Source: Panulirus ornatus
Lineage: Eukaryota; Arthropoda; Malacostraca; Decapoda; Palinuridae
Length of the DNA: 64,000 bases
Direction: 5' to 3'
Assembly (NCBI RefSeq): GCF_036320965.1
Contig: NC_092228.1
Location: 20,394,503 to 20,458,502, forward strand
Below the pieces are notes generated by a model. It made no database searches, was not told where the DNA came from, and saw only the letters and a list, made by a program, of their open reading frames with translations. Position numbers and translations under genes: made by a program. Below, in pieces: positions 31,346 through 42,383 of the stretch; position 1 is the first letter of the stretch, and each line of letters starts with the position of its first letter.

Positions 31346-31465
31346 TTTTGATTTTCCAAAAGAGGGAACAGATAAGGGAGGACCATGTGAGGATATTCCC
31401 TCCAAGGCTCAGTCCTATGTTCTTAACACTACCTCGCTAACACGGGAAATGGCGAGTATGTATGA
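31346..31465 (+). mobile_element. SINE 3' half, plus strand
   Basis: ATTTTCCAAAAGAGGGAACA, GTGAGGATATTCCCTCCAAG, TCTTAACACTACCTCGCTAA and GGGAAATGGCGAGTATG. With the preceding minus copy it forms a large inverted repeat. Confidence 0.8.
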
Positions 31466-31494
31466 AATGTATGATATGAATGTATAAATATATG

Positions 31495-32088
31495 TGTGTG
31501 TGTGTGTGTGTATGAGTGGATGGGTCATTCTTCGTTTGTTTCCTGGTGCCAACTCGCTGATGCAAATAACAGCGATCAAGTATAATAGAAATAATGAAAA
31601 ACAAGGAATAGAGTTAATTGGAACGATGTAGTATACCAGGGTTGATGTGCTGTCAGTGGATTGAACCAGGGCATGTGAAGTGTCTGGGGTAGACCATGGA
31701 AAGTTTTGTGGGGCCTGGATGTGGAAAGGGAGCTGTGGTTTCCGTGCATTATTACATGACAGTTAGAGAGTGAGTTTGAACGAATGTGGCCTTTCTTGTC
31801 TTTTCCTAGCGCTACCTCGCACGCATGTGGGGGGAAGGGGTTGTCATTTCATGTGTGGAGGGGTGGTGACGGGAATGAATAAAGGCAGCAAGTACGAATT
31901 ATGTACATGTGTATATATGTATATGTCTGTGTATGTATATATATGTATATGTTTAAATGTATATGTATGTATATGTGCGCGTGTGGATGTTTATGTATAT
32001 ACATGTGTATGTGGGTGGGTTGGGCCATTCTTTCATCTGTTTCCTTGCGCTACCTTGCTAACGCGGGAGACAGCGACAAAGTAAGATA
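31495..32088 (+). mobile_element. RTE-like LINE 3'-end fragments
   Basis: 31495-31590 is an isolated tail (GTCATTCTTCGTTTGTTTCC, CAACTCGCTGATGC, AGTATAATAGAAATAATG). 31597-32088 starts in the last codons (ARNRVNW region, GGAATAGAGTTAATTGGAAC) and holds a complete long-type 3' UTR ending CGCTACCTTGCTAACGCGGG, AAAGTAAGATAAAAAAAATA. Confidence 0.85.
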
Positions 32089-32105
32089 AAAAAAATAGAT
32101 AAAAA

Positions 32106-32313
32106 AATAGGGGATAGGGGAGAAAGAATACTTCCCACTTATTCCCTATGTGTCGTAGAAGGCAACTGAAAGGGGATGGAGCAGGGGGCTGGAAATCCTC
32201 CCCTCTCATTTTTAATTTTCCGAAGTAAGGAACAGAGAAGGGGGCCAAGTGAGGATTTCCTTCAAAGGCCCAGTCCTCTGTTCTTAACACTGCCTCGCTA
32301 ATGCGGGAAATGG

Positions 32314-32318
<5 letters not shown>
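32106..32318 (+). mobile_element. SINE copy, near full length, plus strand
   Basis: Starts GGGGATAGGGGAGAAAG (the first CCCT is lost) with core TGTGTCGTAGAAGGCAACTG. The T-run is reduced to TTTTTAATTTTCC, and the tail is CACTGCCTCGCTAATGCGGG, then AAATGGCAAATATATA. Followed by (TA)n to 32362. Confidence 0.85.
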
Positions 32319-32368
<50 letters not shown>

Positions 32369-32381
32369 TATACATACATAA

Positions 32382-32880
32382 TTGCTGTTTCCCACATCAG
32401 AAAGGTTGCGCCTGAAAACATGAAGAATGGCCCATCCTCTCATATACACATATATATATATATACATAAATGCCCACATATGCACATATACATACATATA
32501 CACACACATATACAGACATTACATACATGCACATGTACTTATTCATACTTGCTTGCCTTCATCCTTTCCTGTCGCACATGTACTTATTTATACTTGCTTG
32601 CCTTCATCCTTTCCTGTCGCTACCCTGCCTCACAGGAAAACTGCATTGCTATCCCCTGCTTCATGTAGGTAGTGCCAGGAAAACAGACAGAAAAGGCCAT
32701 ATTTTTCACACTCAGTCTCTTCCCCTGCTTCATGTAGGTAGTGCCAGGAAAACAGACAGAAAAGGCCATATTTTTCACACTCAGTCTCTATCTTTCGTGT
32801 ATAATGCACCGAAACCACATACACTTCACATTCCCTGGTTCCGTCCATTAACAGCACATAAACCCTGGTATATTATGATT
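32382..32880 (-). mobile_element. RTE-like LINE 3' UTR, older type, with two tandem duplications
   Basis: The plus strand reads GCTGTTTCCCACATCAG, GAATGGCCCATC, GCTTGCCTTCATCCTTTCCT and CATTAACAGCACATAAACCC. A 45-bp unit is repeated at 32530-32574 and 32575-32619. A 69-bp unit is repeated at 32653-32721 and 32722-32790 (CCCCTGCTTCATGTAGGTAG). Confidence 0.75.
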
Positions 32881-33800
32881 TTTTTCCCAGAAGCTTTATG
32901 TTTAAAGTAATGGAGCAATGTGTCTTTGAACCTCATTTTGTGATTGATATAGTGATTGCTGATAGTGAATTAAGTTTGAGGTATGTATTGGCAAAAAGAT
33001 TTTTATTCTACCCACTTTAGATTTGTTTGACATATATGACAGCATTGACATGATTTAATTGAGATAATTGAAATTGTGAAAAGCATCTGGATATACAATT
33101 AAATAATTTTTTTGGTGGGGAAAGGAATCCCTTTTCTACAGCACAACTTTGTATTAGTTGTGATAAAGTAAGAGTGGACTGCATTATGTAATGCTTGTTT
33201 CGTAATAAAAGAAGGACCTCATCTCATCAGTTTAATGGTTTTGTAACAAAATAAGGACCTCACGTCATCAGTTTTATGCTATCTTTCCCATGCAAACATT
33301 TCTCATACCTGCTTTGTAGATGATTGTTTGATAGCATAATTTCTCTTAAAACTTTAAGCATATTAAAAATGCTCCGTATACTTTGCTTTTAGTCACATTG
33401 TTAATTAGGTTTGATAAAGCTTCATAAAGAGCCACAACAGTTACTCTACTCTTCATAGTCACTTTCATCTTTATCTTTTGATATTTACATGGCATAGTTT
33501 CTTGTCATGCAAAGAATGGTAGTTAATTCCGTAGACATTGTTATTAGTAGTAGCAGTTTTGTAATCATTATTATTATTATTAATGAAATAAGATCTCTTT
33601 TGCACATGCTCCTTCTTCATTTTCTCTTTTACCTCTCCTCTTGAATTCTGATACATGAAATGCATGTACATTCTTTTGAGTTGTTCCTTCCTCCTCTCTT
33701 TTGACATATCTGCATAGACATGTTTTCTGTATTATCTTAATGTTTCATTTCTACAATATTTACAAGATTTGAAGTAGATTGTTATGTAACTGATCATACG
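32881..33800. other. Largely unique A+T-rich DNA, no gene recognised
   Basis: No open frame with a recognisable domain on either strand. A near-duplicated phrase (AAGGACCTCA(T/C)(C/G)TCATCAG) occurs near 33210 and 33250. Probably intron or intergenic. Confidence 0.4.
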
Positions 33801-33807
33801 CTGCATG

Positions 33808-33852
33808 TATAAAGGTTGGGCCCTTGACAAGCTAGCTCTTTGGGCCAAGATG
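33808..33852 (+). promoter_or_regulatory. Possible TATA box and start-codon context (weak)
   Basis: TATAAA at 33808-33813 is followed by GGGCCAAGATGG with the ATG at 33850-33852, a good animal start context. The frame, however, stops after six codons (MADSII). It could be the first exon of a spliced gene only if a weak donor (ACA|GTATAA) just after codon 3 is used. Confidence 0.15.
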
Positions 33853-34878
33853 GCTGACAGTATAATTTAAGATTTGCTTAGTAGATGCAATTTCTGTTAT
33901 AGTCTATTTGTGATAGATTTATTTTTGACCGAGACAAGATTCATCTTGAGGTAAGAATAATGATTAAAGCAAATTTTTTTTTTTTCAAGAATGTTATTGA
34001 CCCTCAAATGGCTCTGAACATTAAGGAGGATTCATAGAACTATGGTTTATTAAGAAATGGAAAAATTTGATTTATTCTTATCATTTGATAGGATATATAA
34101 AGAAAAGTTAAAGAGAAAGGAAAAACCCGGTAAATCATCCATATTTATTGCTGTACTGAAATTTGAATTTGTTGCGCTGCACGAGCTTGGCTTATTATGC
34201 ATTGTTGACTTTCACTGACCCATACATTGTCATTTCTTCTCTGTCACCCGCATTGGATTACTGGTAGACAATGAACTTTTCCCAGTGCTAACAGTTCAAC
34301 ATCGCCAAGCCATCACCACCGTGATTACTACCCCAAAGACTTGCAAATTGCTAATTGATGTGGAGCATTCTCCAGGGCCTTACCTGTCCCCATTGTGGTG
34401 TTTGAGTAACTGAGACAGTGAGAATTTTTTGGTGCTAATTGTAGTTGCTTGTAACAAAAGATTTCTCTTCATACAAATAAAGTGCATATTTTCACTTTAA
34501 TGGTGATGTTGGAGCGGAGATTCACCATTTTCTTTCCCAGCTCCACATACGTGTATTGAAAGATTTATCTTAAGCAGCTTCTTGTTACTAGCTATCATTT
34601 TGAGAAAAACAAATATTTTATTTACCTCTGTATTTCTCATATGTGTTAATTTGGTTTGTGTTGTACTTATCGGCAGTTCTCATCACATCTAGTGCCTCAC
34701 ATTTTTCTCTCATTTCTTTTAATAGAGCTTTAGCAGTAACAGTCTTTCAGCACTGACATATCAGGATCTATTCCTGATTATATTTTGTGAATATTACAGG
34801 TTCAACTTCCATTTCAGTCAACCTTATATTTAACATTTTTCGTCACTTCGCGTTCCTACTCCTCCTCCTTCTTCTCAG

Positions 34879-34940
34879 GTACTTCTTTGGAGCTTGATGG
34901 TTCATTGAACATGGGAGATAAAGGACGATTGTGCATATAA
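34879..34940 (+). CDS. Candidate short 3'-terminal coding exon
   Basis: A strong acceptor-like run (CTACTCCTCCTCCTTCTTCT followed by CAG at 34876-34878) precedes a 20-codon open stretch reading TSLELDGSLNMGDKGRLCI and a TAA at 34938. The first codon needs one base from an upstream exon, the same phase as the zinc-finger exon at 40093. AATAAA lies at 35105-35110. This is suggestive only: no domain is present and the upstream exon is not in view. Confidence 0.3.
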
Positions 34941-35173
34941 TATGAACATTATGCTTTTGTTGTGGTTAACATAATATGTCTAGAGTAACCATATACTTAA
35001 TAGTCATATAGTTATAAGAAACTTATAAGAAACACTTCACTTATGGTGAACATAGAACCCTGCTTATGAAAATGGTACTCTTGTCATAAAAGTTAGTTAC
35101 TTATAATAAATGTGATGCTCAAGTATTTGGTAAATGAAGTGATGTCCATGAATTTGTCAGAAATTTTGCTCAG

Positions 35174-35377
35174 TTTTCATTGCGTCTCCGCTGGTTTGAA
35201 AATTTTTATAGGCAACAAAAAGGAGGCCATGCAGTAAATCATGGTATCATGAGTGTTATTGCGACTGTGGCATGGCTCATAGAACCTTACCACAGGAAAA
35301 GCTTATTGATTAAAGAAGGTAAACCAGAAATCTATTCAGATCTTACAAAAGTGCTTGAAGAAATCAGCATTGACTAG
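35174..35377 (+). CDS. Candidate coding segment, unknown protein
   Basis: An open frame from an acceptor-like TTTTGCTCAG at 35164-35173 to a TAG at 35375-35377, about 67 codons, with no ATG at its start. It includes LRWFENFYRQQKGGHAVNHG and WLIEPYHRKSLLIKEGKPEI. The composition is protein-like rather than microsatellite-like, but I recognise no family. It could be an exon or chance. Confidence 0.25.
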   Translation, partial: FSLRLRWFENFYRQQKGGHAVNHGIMSVIATVAWLIEPYHRKSLLIKEGKPEIYSDLTKVLEEISID

Positions 35378-36820
35378 AACCCTAAATGGAATACTATAAC
35401 TGGAAACTAACCTGACCACACATCTAAAACAAAATAACAAAAGTCACTGAAATGCTTTGGTACTAGTTCTAACAGTAAGGTCACTGAGATCCCTAGGCGG
35501 CAATACCTCATGCAGCACACCTGTTCACTGCAGGCTTCTTGCAAGGCAAATGAATTTCTCTTGAACATCAATGAAACAAAACCCCATAAGTAGATATAAA
35601 CATAGATAACAGGGAGGGTAGTCTTTTGTTAGTTGTGGAGTCTTGGTAATAGGCCTCCTGGTTTTAAAGCATATGTGGATGAGTGCTGAAGAATATGAGC
35701 TGTATCTCTTGTAATTCCAAATTGATCTCAGAGCGGAGAATGTAATTATTGTTTTTTAAAAAGTAAATTACGCGAAGTTTGGCTGCTTTTGATTGATATG
35801 TATACAAAGATTAAGCCTTTCAGAAAAACATGCTATTTTCTATTAAGCATGATTCAGTGGAATCATGATGAGTGGAGAGATTACTGAGGTGGGGAACCTA
35901 CTAAATATGGGAGCTAGGATAACATGGGCTTGTGTATGTTACACCAGGATCTAAAAGGGGTACCATACAGTATACTGCATTTACACATGGGACATTGGAC
36001 AAGGATTAAATGATCATGTAGGGCATCTTGAAATGTGCAGATACGTATCTTTGGTGTTGAACATGGCTGTTCCTACATCTAGGAAAAATATCCTTTCTTT
36101 GCATTAGATGTATGATACTGTAGTTTTTCTGCACATCTTCTCAGATCCATCCATCAAATACAGGAAATTGAATATATTGTTGTTACAATTGGATCATCAA
36201 CAAATGATGTCATAGATTTATAGATTTAACTGTCATCTGTAAGCTCTTATCATTCCATGTAAGTGTTCACTACCATGGCAAAGTCTCTTATTGCTTGGAA
36301 GTATCTCATATACCACAGTAGCATTGTTGGAACCATTGCATGTTGATGAAAGTGTGTGATATGGCCAACATAGATTATGCTCAGAATGTTTCACTGAATG
36401 ATAAAAATTTCCAAGTTTTTTCACACAAGTTAGAGTATTTAACATAATCTTTCTGTCAGCTTTTACACTGTCTTGCTCGGTGGATGCTCTCAGAAAAAAT
36501 AGTATGATTTCAAATGGTTGTGCTTAAAAGTTTTTACTTCCGCTGAAGTAGTGTTGTATTATCAGTTTAAAAGGTAACGCATGCCATTGCACATAATTGG
36601 TTTTTGATAGACACATTCTAAAACTATCATTGTATTATAAAAAGTTGATTTGACTTTGTTACCAAGTTCTGTGTTACTCACATTTCCAGAACAGCTCAGA
36701 GGTCTCCCTAAGAATTTTTCACTTGGTGGTGTGTAAGAGTAGTTCTGGAGAAGATATCCCCTCCTTCAGAAAAATTGTGCACTCTTCAGACACTCATGGA
36801 AGCCATTTCCTGCCTTTTAG

Positions 36821-37099
36821 CACCATGAATTCTATCAGATGAGCTACCTTCAAAATAAGAAACTACCAAAAGTTTCAAGCTTTTCAAATGAAAACTTTGT
36901 GTTTAGAATTTTATATGATGGCAGGAAAAAAGTAGATGTAGCAGCTCCAGTGTTACATTCTTTTAGGGAACTCCAATTTCTGTTACAGCATTACAAGAAT
37001 ATTTCAAAAGGCATCATAAGAGAGTTTAAACTGTTCATGACAAGCCTTTTAGAATGTCCCAAAGTGCCTCTCATACTCCTTTCCTCTCCCAGTGTTTAG
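36821..37099 (+). CDS. Candidate coding segment, unknown protein
   Basis: An acceptor-like CATTTCCTGCCTTTTAG ends at 36820; from there the frame is open for 92 codons to a TAG at 37097-37099. An internal ATG lies at 36839. It contains FSNENFVFRILYDGRKKVDV and VLHSFRELQFLLQHYKNISK. No known domain is recognised. Confidence 0.25.
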   Translation, partial: HHEFYQMSYLQNKKLPKVSSFSNENFVFRILYDGRKKVDVAAPVLHSFRELQFLLQHYKNISKGIIREFKLFMTSLLECPKVPLILLSSPSV

Positions 37100-37114
37100 T
37101 GTTTCCTCTTCCAG

Positions 37115-37230
37115 TTTCATCAATGATAAGTGAATTTTGTAAGGATGAATGTCAGGCTGCTGACGTTAATTCACGGACTCGCCTCAGACTTGTGGAGATA
37201 AAATCTGTTTGCCGGAGGTTGATCTCATAG
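37115..37230 (+). CDS. Candidate 3'-terminal coding exon
   Basis: A pyrimidine-rich acceptor (GTTTCCTCTTCCAG, ending 37114) is followed by an open frame ending in TAG at 37228-37230. It includes MISEFCKDECQAADVNSRTR and LRLVEIKSVCRRLIS. The exon would start with one base supplied from upstream (phase 1). AATAAA is at 37286-37291, 56 bp past the stop, which fits a real mRNA 3' end. No domain is recognised. Confidence 0.3.
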
Positions 37231-37285
37231 CTTTACTGCTTGTATCTTCCTTATTGTAAGTTGTAAGGATTGTTGACAGAAGTAC

Positions 37286-37291
37286 AATAAA
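37286..37291 (+). terminator. Candidate polyadenylation signal
   Basis: AATAAA followed within 20-45 bp by a T-rich stretch (TTTTTGAATTTTGTTTTTCTTG), the usual layout of an animal cleavage site. Confidence 0.35.
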
Positions 37292-37336
37292 CTTGAGCAA
37301 CTTTTTGAATTTTGTTTTTCTTGAAGTTTTCCCTCT

Positions 37337-37340
<4 letters not shown>

Positions 37341-37403
<63 letters not shown>
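37341..37403. repeat. (TA)n microsatellite
   Basis: TA tract followed by TTTATTTATTTATTT, the A-rich tail of the minus-strand LINE that follows. Confidence 0.95.
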
Positions 37404-37404
<1 letters not shown>

Positions 37405-37409
<5 letters not shown>

Positions 37410-39245
37410 TTATTTATTTTGCTTTGTCGCTGTCTCCCGCGTTAGCGAGGTAGCGCAAGGAAATGGACGAAAGAATGGCCCAACCCACCCACATACACAT
37501 GTATATACATACACGTCCACACATAGCACATATACATACCTATACATCTCAATGTATACATATATGTACATACACACAGACATATACATATATACCCATG
37601 TACATAATTCATACTGTCTGCCTTTATTCATTCCCATTGCCACCCCACCACACATGGAATAACAACACCCTCCCCCCTCATGTGTGCGAGGTAGCGCTAG
37701 GAAAAGACAACAAAGGCCCCGTTCATTCACACTCAGTCCCTAGCTGTCATGTAATAATGCACCGAAACCACAGCTCCCTTTCCACTTCCAGGCCCCACAG
37801 AACTTTCCATGGTTTACCCAAGACACTTCACATGCCCTGGTTCAATCCATTGACAGCACATTGACCCCGGTATACTACATCGTTCCAATTCCCTCTATTC
37901 CTTGCACGCCTTTTACCCTCCTGCATGTTCAGGCCCCGATCACTCAAAATCTTTTTCACTCCATCTTTCCACCTCCAATTTGGTCTCCCACTTCTCCTCA
38001 TTCCCTCCACCTCTGACACATATATCTTCTTGGTCAGTCTTTCCTCACTCATTCTCTCCATGTGACCAAACCATTTCAAAACACCCTCTTCTGCTCTCTC
38101 AACCACGCTGTTTTTATTACTACACGTCTCTCTTACCCTATTATTACTTACTCGATCAAACCACCTCACACCACATATTGTCCTCAAACATCTCATTCCA
38201 GCACATCCACCCTCCTGCGCACAACTGTATCCATAGCCCACGCCTCGCAACCATACGACATTGTTGGAACCACTATTCCTTCAAACATACCCATTTTTGC
38301 TTTCGGAGATAATGTTCTCAACTTCCACACATTCTTCAAGGCTCCCAGAATTTTCGCCCCCTCCCCCACCCTATGATTCACTTCCACTTCCATGGTTCCA
38401 TCCGCTGCCAAATCCACTCCTAGAAATCTAAAACACTTCACTTCCTCCAGTTTTTCTCCATTCAAACTTACCTCCCAATTGACTTGACCCTCAACCCTGC
38501 TGTACCTAATGACCTTACTCGTATTCACATTTACTCTCAACTTTCTTCTTTCACACACTTTACCAAACTCAGTCACTAGCCTCTGCAGTTTCTCACATGA
38601 ATCAGCCACCAGCGCTGTATCATCAGCGAACAACAACTGACTCCCTTCCCAAGCTCTCTCATCCACAACAGACTGCATACTTGCCCCTCTTTCCAAAACT
38701 CTTGCATTCACCTCCCTAACAACCCATCTATAAATAAATCAAACAACCATGGAGACATCACACACCCCTGCCGCAAACCTACATTCACTGAGAACCAATC
38801 ACTTTCCTCTCTTCCTACACGTACACATGCCTTACATCCTCATTTAAAACTTTTGACTGCTTCTAACAACTTGTCTCCCACACCATATATTCTTAATACC
38901 TTCCACAGAGCATCTCTATCAACTCTATCATATGCCATCTCCAGATCCATAAATGCTACAGACAAATCCATTTGCTTTTCTAAGTATTTCTCACATACAT
39001 TCTTCAAAGCAAACACCTGATCCACACATCCTCTACCACTTCTGAAACCACACTGCTCTTCCCCAATCTGATGCTCTGTACATGCCTTCACCCTCTCAAT
39101 CAATACCCTCCCATATAAGTTACCAGGAATACTCAACAAACTTATACCTCTGTAATTTGAGCACTCTCTCTTATCCCCTTTACCTTTGTACATTGGCACT
39201 ATGCAAGCATTCCGCCAATCCTCAGGAACCTCACCATGAATCATA
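37405..39245 (-). mobile_element. RTE-like LINE, 5'-truncated, long 3'-UTR type
   Basis: The tail at 37420-37460 (TTGTCGCTGTCTCCCGCGTT, AGCGAGGTAGCGCAAGG) leads into the long-type 3' UTR, the C-terminus, RT and a truncation at MIHGEVPEDWRN. Lesions: a one-base loss in the MDVLEMRCL region near 38197, a frame change near 38730 (DGVVRE region) and a frame break just upstream of 38840, after FK in SFYRGCKA. FADDTALVADS is intact. The (TA)n at 39246-39318 sits on the truncated 5' end. Confidence 0.9.
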
Positions 39246-39248
39246 CAT

Positions 39249-39318
<70 letters not shown>
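39246..39318. repeat. (TA)n microsatellite
   Basis: Pure TA at the 5' truncation of the preceding minus-strand LINE. Confidence 0.95.
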
Positions 39319-39322
<4 letters not shown>

Positions 39323-39324
39323 AT

Positions 39325-39460
39325 TCCTATGAGTCCACGGGGAAAATGAAACCCAAAAAGTTCCCAAGTGCACTTTCGTGTAATAATCACATCATCAGGG
39401 GAGACACAAGAGGGAAATATAACAGTCAGTTTGTATACATCGAAGAGACGAAGCTAGCTT
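39325..39460 (+). mobile_element. Penelope-like terminal fragment
   Basis: CCTATGAGTCCACGGGGAAA, AAGTTCCCAAGTGCACTTTC, AATAATCACATCATCAGGGG and AACAGTCAGTTTGTATACAT match the left end of the element at 23290 and the scrap at 9095. A short palindrome (AGAGACGAAGCTAGCTTCGTCTCT, 24 bp, about 39445-39468) closes it. Confidence 0.65.
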
Positions 39461-39463
39461 CGT

Positions 39464-39665
39464 CTCTTATATATATATATGTATATGTCTGTGTGTGTAT
39501 ATATATGTGTACATTGAGATGTATAGGTATGTATATTTGTGTGTGTGGACGTGTATGTATATACATGTGTATGGGGGTGGGTTGGGCCATTTCTTTCGTC
39601 TGTTTCCTTGCACTACCTCGCAAACGCGGGAGACAGCGACAAAGCAAAATAAATGATTATATATA
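39464..39665 (+). mobile_element. RTE-like LINE 3'-tail fragment
   Basis: TGTCTGTGTGTGTATATATA, ATTGAGATGTATAGGTATG, GGGTTGGGCCATTTCTTTCG and CACTACCTCGCAAACGCGGG, ending AAAGCAAAATAAATGATTAT. Only the terminal 200 bp is present. Confidence 0.85.
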
Positions 39666-40092
39666 TATTTTCTAGATGTGAACGTAAAAATGACTTTATG
39701 TTCCTATGAAGGAGGTAGTACATTATTTGTATTTGAAAAGATAATCAATGGAAGTGATAGATAATAAGCTTTTCTCTTGTTTAAGATGCTAAAATCAGTC
39801 TTTTTAGTTTAGATTACTGACAAATTTCTTGCTATAGTATTGTTTACAGTATTTACATTGTCTTTATTACAATTTTCTAGTTATATTTTTCAGGCTCTGT
39901 AGATAAGAGGATAGAACACTTGTCATTATTGAAAACTGTGATAGGTTACCATAGATATATTGCAGAGTGCTTCATGTATCTTGCCATTAGGTAAGTAGTT
40001 TATTTTGTTTTTATGTTCTTGATTAATCAGTGGGGAAGGCTATGGTAAAATGGGATGTGTGGGTAAATCACTAACCTTGGCATGCTGTACAG

Positions 40093-40604
40093 GTGGTCGT
40101 GGACTAACGGATATCCACCCAACAGGCGGCAGTACCATGTCAGCTCTGGAGAGTCTCGTCGGCTCATTAGGTGGATCCACTGATGAGAACGATGGGGACA
40201 TGATTACTGCTGGAGTAACTACCAGTGGAACAACGTGCTACACCAACACGATCTCAGATGACCCTCTAGCCACCCATGACTCAGGTGATGCAGCTGATCT
40301 CTGGGCCACTAACCCTTGCACCTCTACTCTGCTTGCTGCCTCTGATCTCACTAACCCCCTGCTGACCAATCACCACCTGGTGCCCACAGCATCTCTACAG
40401 CAGGTGACAGCAGTATCAGGAAAGAGCAACAGCATTAGCACGTGTACGTCTCCATCACGTCAGAGCTGTTCCTGCCCACTTTGTGGACGTCACATTGCCC
40501 AGAGACGGAGTTTGAAACAGCACCTAATGTCCAATTTCCATAGACTCACTCCTATTAAAGCTGACAGTGTGGTGAAAGAATACCTAGCTATTGTTACTAG
40601 ATAA
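40093..40604 (+). CDS. Terminal exon of a C2H2 zinc-finger protein
   Basis: The best host-gene candidate. A 3' splice acceptor (GGCATGCTGTACAG, ending 40092) opens an exon in phase 1 that ends with TAA at 40602-40604, about 170 codons. The first two thirds are low-complexity, rich in S, T, G and L (STMSALESLVGSLGGSTDEN). Near the end is one canonical C2H2 finger, CPLCGRHIAQRRSLKQHLMS then NFH (C-x2-C-x12-H-x5-H), which would bind zinc and probably DNA. The in-frame ATG at 40050 lies before the acceptor and is probably intronic. The base composition is clearly less A+T-rich than its surroundings. A long linker ending in a single finger resembles alternative 3' exons of BTB-zinc-finger genes such as lola. 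That is inference; no BTB domain is in the window. Confidence 0.75.
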
Positions 40605-40810
40605 AAAAGTAGTTTTCTTATGTGTTTTGTGTCCAGGTTCTAATGATAATGTAACCACTTCTTTATTATAGATCATAGTTTGATAACTTTATTCTCAAAA
40701 TCTCTAAAGATGATTTTCAGGTCAAGAAGTCTTTTCATATCAGTGGTATTATGTTTTGAATTATTTCCCATTGACAGAATTTTAAACAAATTCAGAAACA
40801 CAGGAGGTCC

Positions 40811-40816
40811 AATAAA
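40811..40816 (+). terminator. Candidate polyadenylation signal for the zinc-finger exon
   Basis: AATAAA 207 bp after the stop codon. A second AATAAA lies near 41972. Either could end the transcript. Confidence 0.4.
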
Positions 40817-42245
40817 AAGGAGAGGTTAGTAATCAGTTGTCAGTAATTTGTTAATCCTTACAGATTGATGGCACCAGGTAAATCACAATTAGAATATAGT
40901 TTTATCATGTATAATTCAGCCCTGTGACTATCAGGTTTTCGTTTCATAGCTGATTTATGTAGATTTCTTTTTATTATGGTCACATTGGGAGAACTACTTA
41001 AATGTTTAATCACTACATTCAGGACTTTGGGTTCCATTCATGTCACCAGTGCCCTGCAGTAATGAAGGATTGTTGTGTATTAGGAACCCTTAGTTTCCAT
41101 CTGACTGAAAGCATCAGACTTGCTAACATTCCCATTCTGTATTGTCAGGTGAATAGATGTCATTTACTTTTTGTTATCCATGATAAACTGAAATTTGGTT
41201 GATTAGATTAACATGGTTTATTCATGGATGAACAAATTTACATCTGAAATTTTAGGTAAGTGCATTGAACTACCACTGAAGGTGATGAGTAAGTGATGTT
41301 TGAAGAATCCAAATTGTGTTTAAAAGAAAATCAGTATGATTCTTTAGTATGGATGTATGAGTGCAGTTATGGACTTGATAGTAGCTTATTACTACTTGTA
41401 GCCTCAGCATGTAATGGGGGTAACCATATAGTGAAAAACCACTGCACACACAACTTCTGACCCAAGTTTGCTACTGATTTTGAAATTTTAATTGCTATGT
41501 GTATTTTTCTGTGTGTTGAATGCATAGTGTTTACCTGGTGATAGAGAGAGAGAGACAGCTTCAACCTCATGCCAGACCAAGGAGTCACTTCTTTTCTGCA
41601 TAGGGCTCCTGGTCACATACGGGTATCTTGTAGATTAGGATGAACTTGGCAGAATAAGTGGTTTCTGCCTTGTCTTCAGGACCTTATGAGGAGACTGGAG
41701 GACATTTTATTAAATGTTTATTTGAACCTCTAGTGACATATATAAAACTGGTCACTTTGTAATCCAACAGCCAGTCAACCCTTTCATTGGAAGATTATAT
41801 TCAAATTTTGGAGGTTAGAATTAGATATATGAAGAATGCTTTGGGATGAACATTAGGTTTGTATATAGTAAAGAAAGGCTATGTAAATATCAAGTAGGAT
41901 GAAGAGATGATGTTTTAGAAAGAATTTTATACTGAATGATAATACATTAGCAGAAGAATATACATAAAGCATTAATAAACTGGTTATATAGAAAATGTGT
42001 AGAGGAAAAAATGCAGTTAAATCATGCTGTGTTAATTTTTGAAAAATTAAACTAAGTAGAGAATTGTTGTGAGGGTGCTTGTCATCGTATCACCTTAACA
42101 CAGGGAACTCCTTTTTTTTGATAGATTTGAGATGGATATTTAATGATGTTGATACATTTCAGGATGTTTTGATAGAATTGTTTCATAAAACTGCAGGGCT
42201 CTTCATAGATTAGGATACCAAGTTGAGGTTTTACAAGAAAACTTT
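40817..42245. other. Unique A+T-rich DNA, no gene recognised
   Basis: Probably 3' UTR or intergenic DNA of the zinc-finger gene. A 66-codon open frame at 41002-41202 has no recognised domain. A donor-like CAG|GTGAAT near 41147 has no partner I can support. Confidence 0.35.
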
Positions 42246-42383
42246 GATGAAGAAAACTTAACTCTTTTATGCATTAGCATAAGCTGTTGGTATGGTGTCC
42301 TAGGTATGTATTTAGATGAAGAAAGCTTAACTCTTTTATGCATCAGCATAAGCTATTGGTATGGTGTCCTAGGTATGTATTTA
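42246..42383. repeat. Two tandem 69-bp units
   Basis: GATGAAGAAAACTTAACTCT at 42246 and GATGAAGAAAGCTTAACTCT at 42315 each start a unit that ends TCCTAGGTATGTATTTA. They differ at about three positions, so this is a recent duplication in otherwise unique DNA. Confidence 0.9.

Noticed and set aside
34219..34414. 65-codon plus-strand open stretch (GLLVDNELFPVLTVQHRQAI) and a minus-strand donor-like CAG|GTAAGG near 34385
   Set aside because: No start, no matching acceptor-donor pair and no recognised domain; kept only as a note.
41002..41202. Cysteine/histidine-containing open frame downstream of the zinc-finger exon
   Set aside because: The spacing (CHQCPAVMKDCC...HL) does not fit C2H2 or another known finger, and no splice signals support it.
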